From: Dimargaris cristalligena
Lineage: Eukaryota; Kickxellomycota; Dimargaritomycetes; Dimargaritales; Dimargaritaceae
NCBI GenBank assembly: GCA_027576995.1
Contig: JANBQC010000077.1
Coordinates: 1-64,000, forward strand
Length of the DNA stretch: 64,000 bases
Direction of reading: 5' to 3'
Shown here: positions 1 through 11,893 of the stretch, one piece after another
Position numbering within the stretch: the stretch's first letter is position 1
Layout of the letters: each line of letters begins with the position of its first letter
Program-made: the position numbers and the translations under genes
Notes under the pieces: model-generated
What the model saw: only the letters and a program-made list of their open reading frames with translations
Databases searched by the model: none
Told to the model about the DNA's origin: nothing

Positions 1-75
1 CAGGGGCGCAGTCGGGCCAGGGGCAGTGTGAATGCAGGGGTATCATCTGGTCAGGGGCAGGGGTGCATCACAGTC
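1..75 (+). repeat. CAGGGG-rich short repeat cluster
   Basis: The motif CAGGGG or a close variant occurs about six times in 75 bases, with irregular spacing, and once more near 147. It is cut by the window edge, so the full array may extend further left. The G-runs could form quadruplexes, but this is inference. Confidence 0.5.
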
Positions 76-2006
76 AATGGTATAAAATATAATAATAGAA
101 AAAACAATATAATAATGAAAATGAAGGAAAAATGACCATACTCATCAGGGGTGTACTTCCAATAAGTGCGAAAAATAGATAAAAAATAAAAGTAGGTAAA
201 AAATGTGGTAAGTTTACCACACCTGTACTTATCCTTTATTGGTTAGTACTACACCCCCATTCTAATGCTAGTAGCCCACTTAGCTGAGTCTAAGCCCCAC
301 CTACCATTAGAAGCCTATCCTTAGGACTCTTGACAGACTAAGAGTGGTTAACCCAGGTGACAAAAGCATTGGTTTTTTAAATAATTATACCTAAATTATC
401 AGTTGCACTTGTATTTAGTCCAATAAAAATTAAATTAATGGTTTTACATTAGGTACCATTTATACTTATTTTTGCCATTAATGGCCTCTAGAAACTGGTA
501 CTTCCAATGAAGCCATCAATTCTACTAAAACTGACTCAATGTAATGCCTATAGCTGTGTATTGCAATTTTATAGTCTGACTCTAACTCCAACTGGATTAG
601 TTTATTTAAACATTTCTGACTTAGCTTTCCTCATATATTTTATGCTGCACTTTACCAAATCAGATTAAGGAGGTAGCATAGCATTTGCTATATAGACATA
701 TAACCTTTGGAAGGGAGGTGGCAATAACCACCACAAGGAAGGTGCCTTTTAATATTTGACTAGAAATACTTATTTATATATATTTATAGTTACACATGCA
801 GCTAACATGCCAGTATTCACCAATTCCAAAATTCATCTTAATGCCCCTATTCTTTACTATTAGTACGTGTATTATCCAATCCCAATCCCAGCTCCAATGG
901 CAAATATTTGGTATTCCCAGCTACTTATTAAGGAACTTACCCTTTGGTCCAGGATATCTGAGGAATTAGTCCGCATAAAAAATATTACATACCATGCCTC
1001 GTTGGCTCTTAGCTGTTGGCACAGTTTTATTAATCTGTGGAGTAGGTCCAATATCCAAGCGGGCCCTAGCATGTAGCACAGCGACCACACAGGCCTAATT
1101 TTTATGTAAGACGTCGCCAACGCCAGCTACCCAATATTAACTTAAATATACCATCCAGTACTTATTTAATCGAGGAGTCGAATAATTTGTTAGTATATAC
1201 GAACGACGGTACACATACCAGGATAAGTTAATGAACGGGTTTTTTGTGGTAATGGGGATGGGACATCTATTGTTGGTAAAATAATTTAACCGCCTTTAAT
1301 CATTTTGTATTGGTGAATAGCTGAATTGAATATCCCTATTTATATTACTAAATTAGAGCGTGATGGGTTAGGAGTGTGCAATTATTTAGAGTGGAAACAG
1401 CAAGCGAAAATTGAGAAATCTGAGGTGTAAGGATGTTGGAATAAAGGGGTGCTTTGTTAGGTGCACTAGCTACTCACATTAGCCAAATAGCTAGTAGCAC
1501 TAAAAGTATTAAAAGTATCCGATTGGTTGACCCAAAAAAAATGAACCCCAAATTACTATTGCAAGTCGATCAATAAGTAGGCCTGCCCCATGATTATGAG
1601 TAATATTGATCGTAAAATGGCCATTATTGCTGCTCAAAGAAAGGGAGTATAGTAGATACCGAACACACCATGAACGTAGAATATATTTATAATACAAAAA
1701 TTAATAGAACCGTAAGTAATAATATGCCAATGGGCGAAAAAACTTTAGGGTGTAGCAAAACACTCGCTCACACTTTCTCCTTAGAGATAATAGATAATTA
1801 TAATATACTTAGGGGGCTTGTGGCAACGATACCCAATACCAGCTTCAAGGAAAACGGCACACGATATAGTGGTAAATGGGTATCATTTCAGTGGCCGTTG
1901 TGCCACCGGGACTATTACAGTCAATGCATTTGTTGCCCGGATATACAGTCACGCACACCAAGAATCAGTGGATAAATTCGCCTGGTACCCGCATAATAGC
2001 CCCCAT
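1..2006. other. AT-rich spacer, no gene recognised
   Basis: No exon chain or conserved domain was found on either strand. The first 75 bases carry a cluster of CAGGGG units. The rest is AT-rich with short open frames that have no recognisable product. The right end is the 3' flank of the NEM1-like gene. Confidence 0.6.
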
Positions 2007-3391
2007 TCAATTGGTGGTTTGGCTCTTTCTCTCGGAAAACAGTCGGAAGCCCAGGATGGACCGAATATCTTGGGTGAACCGCAGTGCATCAAGAAAGGGA
2101 AGTAGGTCCAATAGGGCCTCATCGTTAGAATTATTATTGTACCACGCCAAGATCGGAATGCCATTTTCTATACTCAGGAAAATTAAGGGATGGGTGTCAG
2201 AAGGAAGTGATGAATTGATATAATGATCGCGTGGTTAGGGTGGTTTGTTAAACCTGTTAGTACCATATATAGACAGAGCAAGAGAGCGAGAGGTAAGGCC
2301 TCTGCCGGGGCTATAGGATCGCTTGTGCCGAATACGGGTTTAAGTAATTGGGTGCAGCCATCACTCCTGAGTCCCAGAGACCTCCGGGTAAAGTGAAACG
2401 CGCCTATGAACTCACCTCTGTTTAAAGCGTACGATGCAGGCGAATTATCAATTAGACAAACATGCGACAAATCGGACTCAATCATCGAGAGATCCTTGAT
2501 AAAATTGTTGCCCCGCTGAATACACGACTAAATGGTATTACGAATATGGTGCAGTGAAGTGTACAAACTCGGTTAGTTATATTGAGCTGATGCGACAAAA
2601 TTATAATTAAGGGATTATACAGCAGTAATAGCGGGAAATATCTAGAAGCCCAGGGCCAATATTAGAGTGTTTTGACTGAATACCGAAGCGGGATTGACAA
2701 TTAATGCAGAACCGCTCGGATAGTGGGGCTCCAACTTACTTCTCGGAAATAGCGGCGTTGAATCATGGTTCCGTTAGGATCAAGGGCGTCAATGACAGGG
2801 TCGGCGTATTCGACGATAGACGCTGTATAAATAACGATATTATACCATTCACTAACCTATCACGGGACAAAGGCGCATGCAGGGTATTTTGGAAAAGATA
2901 CATAACAGTCGTGGGGGGCAGACAAGTAGTGGTTAGTGATTGGTACTAGCCGGTGAAATGTGACCTTTCGGGTATTCTATATTTATATATAAAAGGTAGG
3001 ACAAAGGAACATTCCAAAGGGAGCATCGAGCACCTATTAAACATACTTTCTTGAGGAAATAGTCAACATGGGGGCGTTTGTAAATATAATAAAGGCACGA
3101 GACATTGTCCACCACGACCTCTACTAATTGGTGGTAAGACCCGGACGAGCACAGGAGGGTGCCGTGGATGAGGGTTTCGTCCAAGTCGAGGACCAGAGTC
3201 TTCTTCCGAAGTCCGGACTGGGCCTTGCCGCCGCTGGTGGGTGGGGTGACCGTGGCGGGGCCCCCCTGAACAGTCCGAGAGCGGCGAAAGACGGCCGAGA
3301 GACTAGTTTCGGAGAGGTACGATTTATGGAGGGTTTTCTGAATAGCTTGCCGAGCCGGGGGTGAGGATGGAGAAGTGCTGGTGGTGCTCAT
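2007..3391 (-). CDS. NEM1: NEM1/Dullard (CTDNEP1)-type HAD protein phosphatase
   Basis: Catalytic subunit of the Nem1-Spo7 type phosphatase, which in yeast and animals dephosphorylates the phosphatidate phosphatase Pah1/lipin at the ER/nuclear membrane. Four exons rebuilt on the minus strand: 3391-3047, 2856-2740, 2527-2416 and 2167-2007. Donors are GTATGT, GTAAGT and GTGAGT, and phases 0/0/1 close to 244 aa. The DxDx(T/V) catalytic motif appears as LDLDETLIHG near residue 75. Further family signatures are KRPHVDYFL, VSEWYNIVIYTAS, EYADPVIDALD, KDLS, CLIDNSPASY and the end motif LLDLLPFLDALRFTQDIRS. That last motif favours Nem1/Dullard over Psr-type phosphatases. The length equals human CTDNEP1. 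With the start at 3391 no transmembrane segment is present; an in-frame upstream ATG at 3577 would add 62 residues with a hydrophobic stretch. Confidence 0.9.
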
Positions 3392-4807
3392 GGTGATGGA
3401 GAAAGAAAAACGTAGAGAAGGAAAAAAACCAGGGAGTAGAAAGTAGGCAAAGCGAACTGTGGAAGGAGAGTTGTCGAATGGAAGGTATGGTAAATGCACG
3501 GAAAGAGGACGAAAGCTAAGGAAGCCCCTAGTGTGTCTTCCGGGCACCCATCGCCTCGAAGCCATGTGGCCTGTCATTCATAAATAAGTCGGGGAAATTC
3601 AACCGCTTTAAAATAATTGACCACTTCTTCTATGTTTCATAACCAGCGCACTGTATTCATATTGTGGCATTCCCCTCTGTTCGATATGGTGGGCCGCAAT
3701 GTAAGAGTATATAGGCTGCTAATGTAAGCGGGTACAGCTCACCGTTCCCATACAAACGCAGTCTTCCCATACACGTGATACTCACATGCCCCATTACCAA
3801 CAACACTGCATTTGCACGGAGAAAACCAGTAGGCACTGTGTATTACATCAGCTGGGTTGAAATCAAATAGCCGCGAAATCCCCTTGGCAGCTTCCATGAC
3901 CTAGTGTCCGAGCGATTCTGAACGTATTACCTCTCCTCAATCATGGTTCCCTGGTATAACCAACCTGGCTTCTTAGTCGAGACGAGTAACTATACCCGTG
4001 ATCCACCGGATAAACCCTGCCATGAGACGCTGTCGGAGAGTTGGCGTACAACACTCACCCTTTTACTCCTTTTGCTGTAGTCGGAAAAATAAAAGCCCGA
4101 AGGAGCTACATACATAACAGTACTCCAGTATAATCCATCCCCCCCGTATGACATGGCGGGGAGTTCGATAAGGCCCAGTCACCCAAACCAAATTGCTGAG
4201 ACCCATGAGGCCAATCCCATAGTTAATTGGCATTCTAGCGTGTAATTATAATTACAATACAAAAATAATATCTCAGGGAGCATTGCGAACACGGGATCAA
4301 AAAATAGGATGGCCTATATTAAAAAAACGAGTTTGTTCACTAATCCACAGTTTATTTACCTGGCTCTCACTCGCCAAATGGTAGACCCGCCACCCACCCC
4401 TTAGATGTGCCAAGTATCAATCGCAGTGACCAGTGTCTCCTGAAACCCAACCGTAGGAACACTAGTGTGAAAAAGCCATATAATAAAACTATAAAAGTGC
4501 AGGCAGGCCCACGGCCAATGAGGTCAGCTTCACCTCTGTTGAACTATCTCTTGGTCAGAATACTCGTCCCTTTTCACTTCTATTACTTACTCGATTCCCA
4601 TTGTCTGGGTATTTAACCTTAGGTGCAAGCCGACAGGGGCTCGCGCCATCCCAACAATATACTATTGCAGTTTGTCCCTAACTCGATCCATTGTTGTTAT
4701 TATATTACCCATATTCAAACAGTGCATGTTAATTTGGCTGATTGGCGGATCACATCGCTCGATTTCACCATTACCCGGTCTACCCCCCCCCATCTGCCCT
4801 AAAAACA
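3392..4807. other. Spacer between NEM1 and the MFS relic
   Basis: It holds the presumed leader of the NEM1-like gene, pyrimidine-rich on the minus strand for about 200 bases. A 51-codon open frame lies on the minus strand around 3745-3900 without recognisable homology. Nothing else is supported. Confidence 0.5.
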
Positions 4808-7311
4808 ATGGACAGAAACGAACTACAGGACAAGCGTGTTGAAGATATTCATGACGACAAGGTCATCGTGATCCATGCTAAGCCTGAAGTACAGCACGAC
4901 AAGTCATACAATGAGTCGGCCCGGATCTTAAGAAAGATTGATTGGCGTGCTCTGCCCCTTTTGACCTTGACGTACGCGTGCAATGTTCTAGACCGAACTA
5001 ATATAGGTACGTTATACCCACTGACTTATTACACCCCCTTGGGCATTCATGACCCATGCTATCCACCCTGTTGAATGGCATGATAAGGGTTTTAAAAGAT
5101 TCTCCAAGCGGCAGAACTATCAGCCGGCGGGTGTCAGTTGACTGTCAACTCGTACTTACATATGTAATAATGGGCCATTACAATAAACTGGCCTATCTAT
5201 AGGGGCCACTCAGGCCATCTCAATCCAACCACAGCCTTTATAGAATGGAAACCGTAAACCAGCTGATATCCAATTACCCCATTTACCACAGGCATTACTC
5301 CGGATTTCTCGCATTATTCGAATATCGCCTAATAGTATGTATATATACATGTATGTGGCTCTTATAATCCCAACCCTCCATAGGAAACTCCAAACTGTTA
5401 CATCTGGAATCCGATTTGAACCTCAGCCAGGCCGAATATTCATGGAGCCTTTCCATCTTATTTATCAGAAAGCCAGCATCGATTTTATTGTAATGAACTG
5501 TATCATATTAAAACTGGTTTGAGTATATCCTTTGGCCAGGAGTGTTCGGCATGGGTGGCGGGTGCCGCCTTGCATTGCTGAATCATGTTGGGCATATATA
5601 CGGAGGTCACTCGGACCAAACCCGCATCTACTCAACAGTCCACCTGGTCAACTTCACCTCATAAAAAACCTACTGCTAAATAATTAACTGGCCGTATTTA
5701 TAAGTGTGTTTGTGTATCACTATGCCTTCATCACCGGTGGAACGCACCCGGCTCCGATCTGCAATTCTAAACCTACAACTTTACAACCATCCAATAACGG
5801 ATACTTACTGCTCCTCATTGACTTATTCGCCTATTTATGGTTAAAATACCCCTTTGAAAATGATGCTGAACCGTATAGGCTACGTCCTTCTGGAAATCCC
5901 ATCCAACCTCGTGCTTAAGCGGCTTCGGCCGTCCCACTGGCTCGGGTTCATCACCATTTGCTGGGGTATCCTCGCCTCGTGCATGGCAGCCAACAGCAGC
6001 GCGGCCAGTATCCTCATTATCCGATTCCTGCTGGGTGCCGCGGAGGCGGGTTTCGTGCCCGAAGTACTATATTTCCTCACCTACTGGTACCGCCCCACTG
6101 AAATTGCCATTCGCATGGCCATTTTTTTTAGCGCCATCACTTTGGCGGGTGCTCTGGGCGGTATATTAGCCTTCGCCATCGGACATATGGAAGGAGTCGG
6201 GGATTTAGCCGCTTGGCGCTGGCTGTTTCTGCTGGAAGGCATACCAACTGTAATTATGGGGGTCTGTCTGGTGCTCTTTCTTCCCGATGGACCGACACAA
6301 GTGAAATGGTTATCCCCGAACGAGCAGGCCTTCTGGCATGCTCGCATCGAAGGAGACGAGAAGACGGAGGAATATGGGAATACAGGCCTCCATTTATCTC
6401 AACAGTCTTCGACTATATCGCCACCTACTACGCAATCTGGGCTGCCTTTACCTGCAAATCATGATTCCTGTCGCATCTAGCCCCGTACAAAGTCCAATAT
6501 CACCGCCGTTGTTGCGGTATTTTTGAATTACCGATGCTACCTCCACTCCCTTATCGGCATTTGTTCGGTCATCCCCTCCTATTCCACCCAGTTCCTTCTT
6601 TCGACCGTTATTAAAGAACTGGGTTTTGACAACTTGACAGCCCAGCTACTAACTGTACCTCCCTATGTCTGTGGTGCTATTTTCATGATCGCCGTGGCCT
6701 ACCATTCCGACCGAGTCAACGAACGCGGCATCCACCTTTCCCTGGTGGCCTGGCTGGGTGCCCTGGGATTCCTGCTAGTGACAATAATCACCCACCGGGT
6801 AGCGAAGTACCTGATGCTTTTTTTGGTGGTCTCGGGTGCCAATGGGTTCGTCGCCCTAAATACGGCTTGGCTGTCCGGTAATGTACCCGACAAGACCCAG
6901 CGTGCCGTGGCCATGGCCTTTGTCATATCCGTGGATAATATCGGTGGGTTGATTGCTGGCCAGATGTATCGGAACAGGGAGGCCCCTCTGTATCTGGCAA
7001 GCCACGTGGGTAATGCTGTGTGCCTATTGATAGTTGGGGTTACAGGCTTAACCATGAAATTCCTTCTTCGTCGAGAAAATAGCCGATTGGACTTAAGCGA
7101 GGACCCGCCTATTTTACCGGGGATTTCAGTTGGTCTTCTTGATACATTGCAGCCTGGCTGCCGTCCTCCTCAGCCGTCCCACCCGGTCCATCGGCAAAAG
7201 AAACCTAGTGGCGACATTGATAACTGGAGGTACCGGAAGTCTTCCTTCTTTGGTCAAATTAAGGAGACCGCTCAAGCCTCGCCCCCCAACGGCTTTCGCT
7301 ATCCTACCTAA
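4808..7311 (+). pseudogene. Dal5-like MFS transporter, damaged tandem copy
   Basis: This is the upstream member of a tandem MFS pair related to allantoate permease-type (anion:cation symporter) transporters. The exons match the intact paralogue at 8.6-11.2 kb: 4808-5006, 5384-5467 and 5879-7311. Recognisable pieces are the TM1 region (RKIDWRALPLLTLTYACNVLDRTNIG, split for display), LNLSQAEYSWSLSILFI, and the long third exon with LEIPSNL and RPSHWLGFITICWG. Two lesions are visible. The donor after exon 2 reads AGAAAGCC where the paralogue has AGTAAGTA, so no GT is present. An in-frame TAG at 6478-6480 lies in the central cytoplasmic loop. Downstream of that stop the frame stays open for about 830 bases with mostly conservative changes, so inactivation looks recent. 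Readthrough or an unseen intron around 6478 cannot be excluded. Confidence 0.75.
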
Positions 7312-8643
7312 AGATGATTCCGGCTATACTCCTTAATTTATCGATGACAGTAGTAAAGCAGTAAAAATAAATACATTCCCTACATTTTTTGGACCAACAC
7401 CGCTAGTTCCTAAGTAGATCACATTTTAATAAATTGCAAGAGGGAAGTGAGCAGGCCATACCTTCTGACTATTCTTACATATACGTAACTGCCTGCATAC
7501 TAGCTAGCGTCCGGATAATAACTATGCCTTTAAATAGAGTTTGTTCGTCGGGCTGACTATATGGAGAAGTATGTATTCATTACATTGGATGGATAAGTAT
7601 AAAGGTAATATGGACTGTTTGTTATTATTACCAGTTCTAAAATATAAATACTAATATATCAGCCAAGTCAAATTCAGTGCCCATGTTTCCCGTTTCTATT
7701 CAACCGTCCCACCACCTCACTACGGTCCCCTTGGTAAAGACCGCCTCGCCCCTTCTTCTAGGAGAATGATTACTTTTTATCAGCACACCCATTCTGTGCT
7801 TTTATCCCCTTGCTTAAGACTTGGCCTAGTGAACACCTCCACCCCCCCCCGTTCACACACACGTACTTAGGATGCGCTCAAAGCTATTACTTGGTCCATA
7901 TGAGGGATGCCAGTACTAAGAAATCCTCGGAAGAGTGCAGCCCCTGCGCGGCATGACAGGCATCACGGCGGGGACCAGGCATTTGGACTGAACCGTCTCC
8001 ATCATCACGGAAGCAATTCTGCGACTGATATCGACGGTTAGATGATGCGTGGAAACACACTGTTTTCAGGAGTCTTGAAGATACTATTGCTCGTAGAGGA
8101 AGGGGGAGGGATAACCGACATGCATTCAAATCGCGGGAATGACCGAGCGATACATGGCCTTTTCTCTGTCGCTGTGCTCACCGGTGGTAGGCCTGCCATG
8201 TTATCACTCCTAATAATAATGGGCGACCGGTCTAAAAAATAACCCCCTCCAGCACCCCTTACGACATTATGGGGACAGAAACTGTAGCCGATAAGCTCAA
8301 GGTTGGACCTATAAAAACCCCACTCGCCAGGCTCACGGACAAGGAAGCAACCAATTGTTCCACTGGGATTTTATCTTATTTTTAGTCTTGTTCGGTTATT
8401 GACCTTTCGTTTGAGTTGATCTATTTGTTCTTTTAGTGCCAAGTCAAAGGCGCAAGCTGGTTGATTGATATAATCTACTAGTGCTCGTGCTATCCCAGGC
8501 CTTCAATCCCCCGGACTCTACCCTTGTCGAACAGGCCATTTTTCTACCAGGGTCCTTTTAATTGGGGTGGGCGTTTGATATAGGCACGTCGGCGGCTCAT
8601 ATCATCCAACCCTCTTACAGTATACCGACAATTCGCCGCCAGG
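7312..8643. other. Spacer between the two MFS copies
   Basis: No exon was recognised. A TATAAAAA box sits at 8310-8317, about 330 bases before the start of the intact MFS copy. Short open frames near 7.9-8.2 kb have no family signature. Confidence 0.5.
8310..8317 (+). promoter_or_regulatory. TATA box candidate for the intact MFS gene
   Basis: The sequence TATAAAAA lies about 330 bases upstream of the ATG at 8644. It matches the TATA consensus, but transcription from it is inferred. Confidence 0.3.
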
Positions 8644-11217
8644 ATGGCCATTAAGGAGAAACCGGCTAAGCACTTTGGTAATAGCGACGATGGTGGCGAT
8701 GGCGATAAAGTGGTGGTCATCCACAACTCGTCAGAGGCACCCCACGACTGGTCAGACATGGATTCGGCGCGGATTCTAAGAAAAATCGACTGGCGACTCC
8801 TTCCTATTCTGACCTTAGCATACGTACTAAGTTTTCTGGACCGGGCCAATATAGGTATGTAATGTTATTAATAATCGCCGTTATATTGCAAGAGTACCTG
8901 GGGGGTGGTTATCTTACAATCAATGCAACTTGAAAATAAGCCAGAGAAAAGGACACTTGGCCTCATGGTCCATGGCTTATGGTGAAATGATACAAACGGT
9001 CATATAAACTACCAATACCTAAGCCCTCTCATGGTCCATTCCGAGTCCCACAGGCCCAGGCAGCCCAACCCTAGCATACCTTCGCACCTGGGGTAATTTT
9101 GTTAATAGCGACTGCTGCTGGCATATATAATCCCATTAATACCCCTTAGGCAATTCCAAACTGATGCATCTTGAGGCCGACCTAAACCTCAGCCAGGCGG
9201 AATACTCGTGGAGCCTATCGATTTTATTCATCAGTAAGTAGATTTTCATATATTTTACCTGAAACCAGGCTTTAATCGAACATAATGACTGGAAGTGGAG
9301 TGGGTTTGTATGCATGTGTGGTCCAAGGGGAAGGATATGAACAGTGGGTCCTTAATCAGTATACCTCATTCGTTCTAAGTATTTAAGTTGGAGCCATTCA
9401 GTTTATGTGGCGCCGGCTAACTCCCTTCTACAGTGCTAAATCAGTTAACCTCCAGTGGTATACTAGCCACGTAAACCTTGCTTACAGTGAAGCAGAAACC
9501 AGTGGGATGAAGTTGTGCCTCTGTGCCCTCCCCCCAATTATTATCTAGTGTTTTACTAATATTATTAGTGTAACCTATAAATTTCTTTTATGTGTGGAAT
9601 GGTACTAAACTGGAACTACACACAGGCTATGTCCTGTTGGAAATTCCATCCAACCTTATGCTTAAGCGGATGCGGCCGTCCCACTGGCTCGGGTTCATCA
9701 CCATTTGCTGGGGTATCCTCGCCTCGTGCATGGCAGCCAACAGCAGCGCGGCCAGTATCCTCATTATCCGATTCCTGCTGGGTGCCGCGGAGGCGGGTTT
9801 CGTGCCCGGAGTACTATATTTCCTCACCTACTGGTACCGCCCCACTGAAATTGCCATTCGCATGGCCATTTTCTTAAGTGCCATCACTTTGGCGGGTGCT
9901 CTGGGCGGTATTTTGGCCTTCGCCATCGGACATATGGAAGGAGTCGGGGGCTTAGCCGCTTGGCGCTGGCTGTTTCTGCTGGAAGGCATACCGACTCTCA
10001 TCATGGGGGTCTGCCTGGCGCTCTTTCTTCCGGATGGACCGACACAAGTGAAATGGTTATCCCCGAGCGAACAGGCCTTCTGGCACGCTCGCATCGAAGA
10101 TTGCGAAACAGATGAAGAGAAGGAGAATGATATTATTGATGTTCACCAACTTTCACCACCGCCGGTAGAACCAACCACGGCTTTGGCGCCGGATCATTAT
10201 TACTATACATCTAGCGATCCCCCAGCGGCGAAAAATGCAGCGAATGCTCGTCCTAGTCCACCTACATCTGATATTGCTGCCGCTCCTCGCCTATCCAACT
10301 GGGCAGCCATTGTGGCCGTATTTTTAAATTACCGCTGTCATCTCCATGCCCTTATACATATCTGCACGGTCATACCTTCCTATTCCGTCCAATTCCTACT
10401 CTCGACGGTCATTAAAGAGCTGGGGTTCGATAGCCTGTCGGCCCAGCTTCTGACCGTTCCAGCCCACTTTTGCGGTGCCGTGTTCATGATATCCATGGCG
10501 TACCATTCCGACCGGGTCAAAGAACGGGGCTTCCACATTACTTTTGCGGCAGGGCTGGGTGCCTTAGGGTTCTTGCTGGTTACGTTTGTCAGTGGCCGGA
10601 TAGCCAAATATTTGATGTTGCTAATAGTCGGTATGGGTGTGAATGGGTTTCTCGCTCTTAATACGGCGTGGGTGTCCGGCAATGTAGTCGAAAAGACCCA
10701 GCGGGGCGTGGCCATGGCCTTTGTCGTATCATTTGGTAATATCGGTGGACTAGCCGCTGGGCAGATGTACCGGAATAGTGAAGCGCCTCAGTATATGACT
10801 AGTCATTTGGTAAATACCGCCTGTCTGTTGACGGTCGCGACCTTAAGCATGGTATTGAAGTTCCTTCTTCGACGGGAAAATCGCCTACTTGATCAACAAC
10901 GACATCAGCAGTCGGCTCAACAAGAAGTCACCACCGCCCATATGATACCGAAATTAGGTGAAGGGATCGATGATGGCTTACATCAATTGAATTCGACCAT
11001 GGCGCACGATTCGTTTGACCATCCCTCCAAATACTATTCATTTCAGGATCCCCCCTCGTCACCCCATCTCAACCATCAACTACAGCAGCAATCTTCTAAT
11101 GACAACGGGGATACTACTACACCAAGTGATTTAAACCATCGAATTACCTTATTGTTTCGCCAAGCTTGGTCCATTGCCCTGGCGCCGCCACCTAAGGATT
11201 TTCGCTATCCCAACTAA
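8644..11217 (+). CDS. Dal5-like MFS transporter (anion:cation symporter type)
   Basis: A plasma-membrane secondary transporter of the fungal allantoate/nicotinate/pantothenate permease group; the substrate cannot be told from sequence. Three exons: 8644-8854 (donor GTATGT), 9150-9233 (donor GTAAGT) and 9626-11217, both introns in phase 1, giving 628 aa. TM1 contains RKIDWRLLPILTLAYVLSFL followed by the family motif DRANIG. Exon 2 encodes LNLSQAEYSWSLSILFI, and exon 3 starts at YVLLEIPSNL with RPSHWLGFITICWGILASC and the GAAEAGFVPGVLYFLTYWY motif. An acidic, proline-rich central loop (about residues 245-320) separates the two six-helix halves. The second half contains YHSDRVKERG. A hydrophilic tail of about 110 residues ends in PPPKDFRYPN. 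It is the intact partner of the damaged copy just upstream. Confidence 0.88.
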
Positions 11218-11270
11218 AGATAGCTTTTTCATTGCACTTTTTTGGCAGATTTATTAACCACTTGAACATA

Positions 11271-11408
11271 TGGCAGAAATTCATCCAGTCTGTATAACGA
11301 ATAATCCATTTGATGAGATAAATATTACTGGTCAAAAGTTATTCTCCCGCATATTATCCCATACACATATTGGGTAAAATCTTATACAGTTTGGTTGAAG
11401 TTCACCCA
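11271..11408 (-). mobile_element. 138-bp MITE, copy A
   Basis: One of four elements of exactly 138 bp. It starts TGGCAG and ends CACCCA, with terminal inverted repeats related to TGGGTGAAGTTCAACTTGGC. It is flanked by TA on both sides (11269-11270 and 11409-11410). The palindrome even extends outward as GAACATA...TATGTTC. It contains no coding capacity. Confidence 0.8.
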
Positions 11409-11610
11409 TATGTTCAAGAAGTTTTCAATAAACCGCTGAATTATTTAACTTTACAATAAGCTGAAAGTTGATATTTGAAAATAATTGCTCGCCGTATGAT
11501 TCTATTATTAATATTTTTTTGTTATTAAAGTTTATTATGTATTTTTTGGAAGCTTTATAATATTTTTGAATTGTTTTGTATACAATGATTTAAACTAATA
11601 GAGAGACACG

Positions 11611-11661
11611 GATTGACCGCGCGCCACACGCCTTGGAAAAGGGTGTGGCGCGCGATCAAAT
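11611..11661. repeat. GC-rich perfect-stem hairpin between convergent genes
   Basis: Arms TTGACCGCGCGCCACACGCC and GGGTGTGGCGCGCGATCAA are near-perfect reverse complements, with one mismatch and one bulge. The stem is about 21 bp around a loop of about 4 nt. The surroundings are very AT-rich, so the GC-rich stem stands out. It could form in the 3' ends of both convergent transcripts. Confidence 0.75.
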
Positions 11662-11893
11662 GTGTAAAGCATTATAGTAAAAAAAAATATTAGATGCAGT
11701 GAGAATACCACGGATATAATAAACAGAGGCTATGCTATTTAACTATAAGCTAATAGATACGCCTATTTAGATAAGGGTTGTGGCTAGAAGTGTGTGTCCG
11801 CCTCTTAACGAAAAAGAGTAAGAAGAAAAGAACGCTAGTTAATGCCCGAGAGGAGAGAGAGAAATATACTACCGTGTGCTTAGCCAAATTTGA

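Larger units (their letters stand above)
11218..11893. other. Convergent 3' spacer between MFS and LPMO genes
   Basis: Both flanking genes point into this spacer. It contains a 138-bp inverted-repeat element (11271-11408) and a strong GC-rich hairpin (11611-11661). The remainder is AT-rich. Confidence 0.6.

Noticed and set aside
3745..3900. 51-codon minus-strand open frame starting MEAAKGISRLFDFNPADV
   Set aside because: Protein-like start and a possible GTGAGT donor, but no recognisable family and no following exon.
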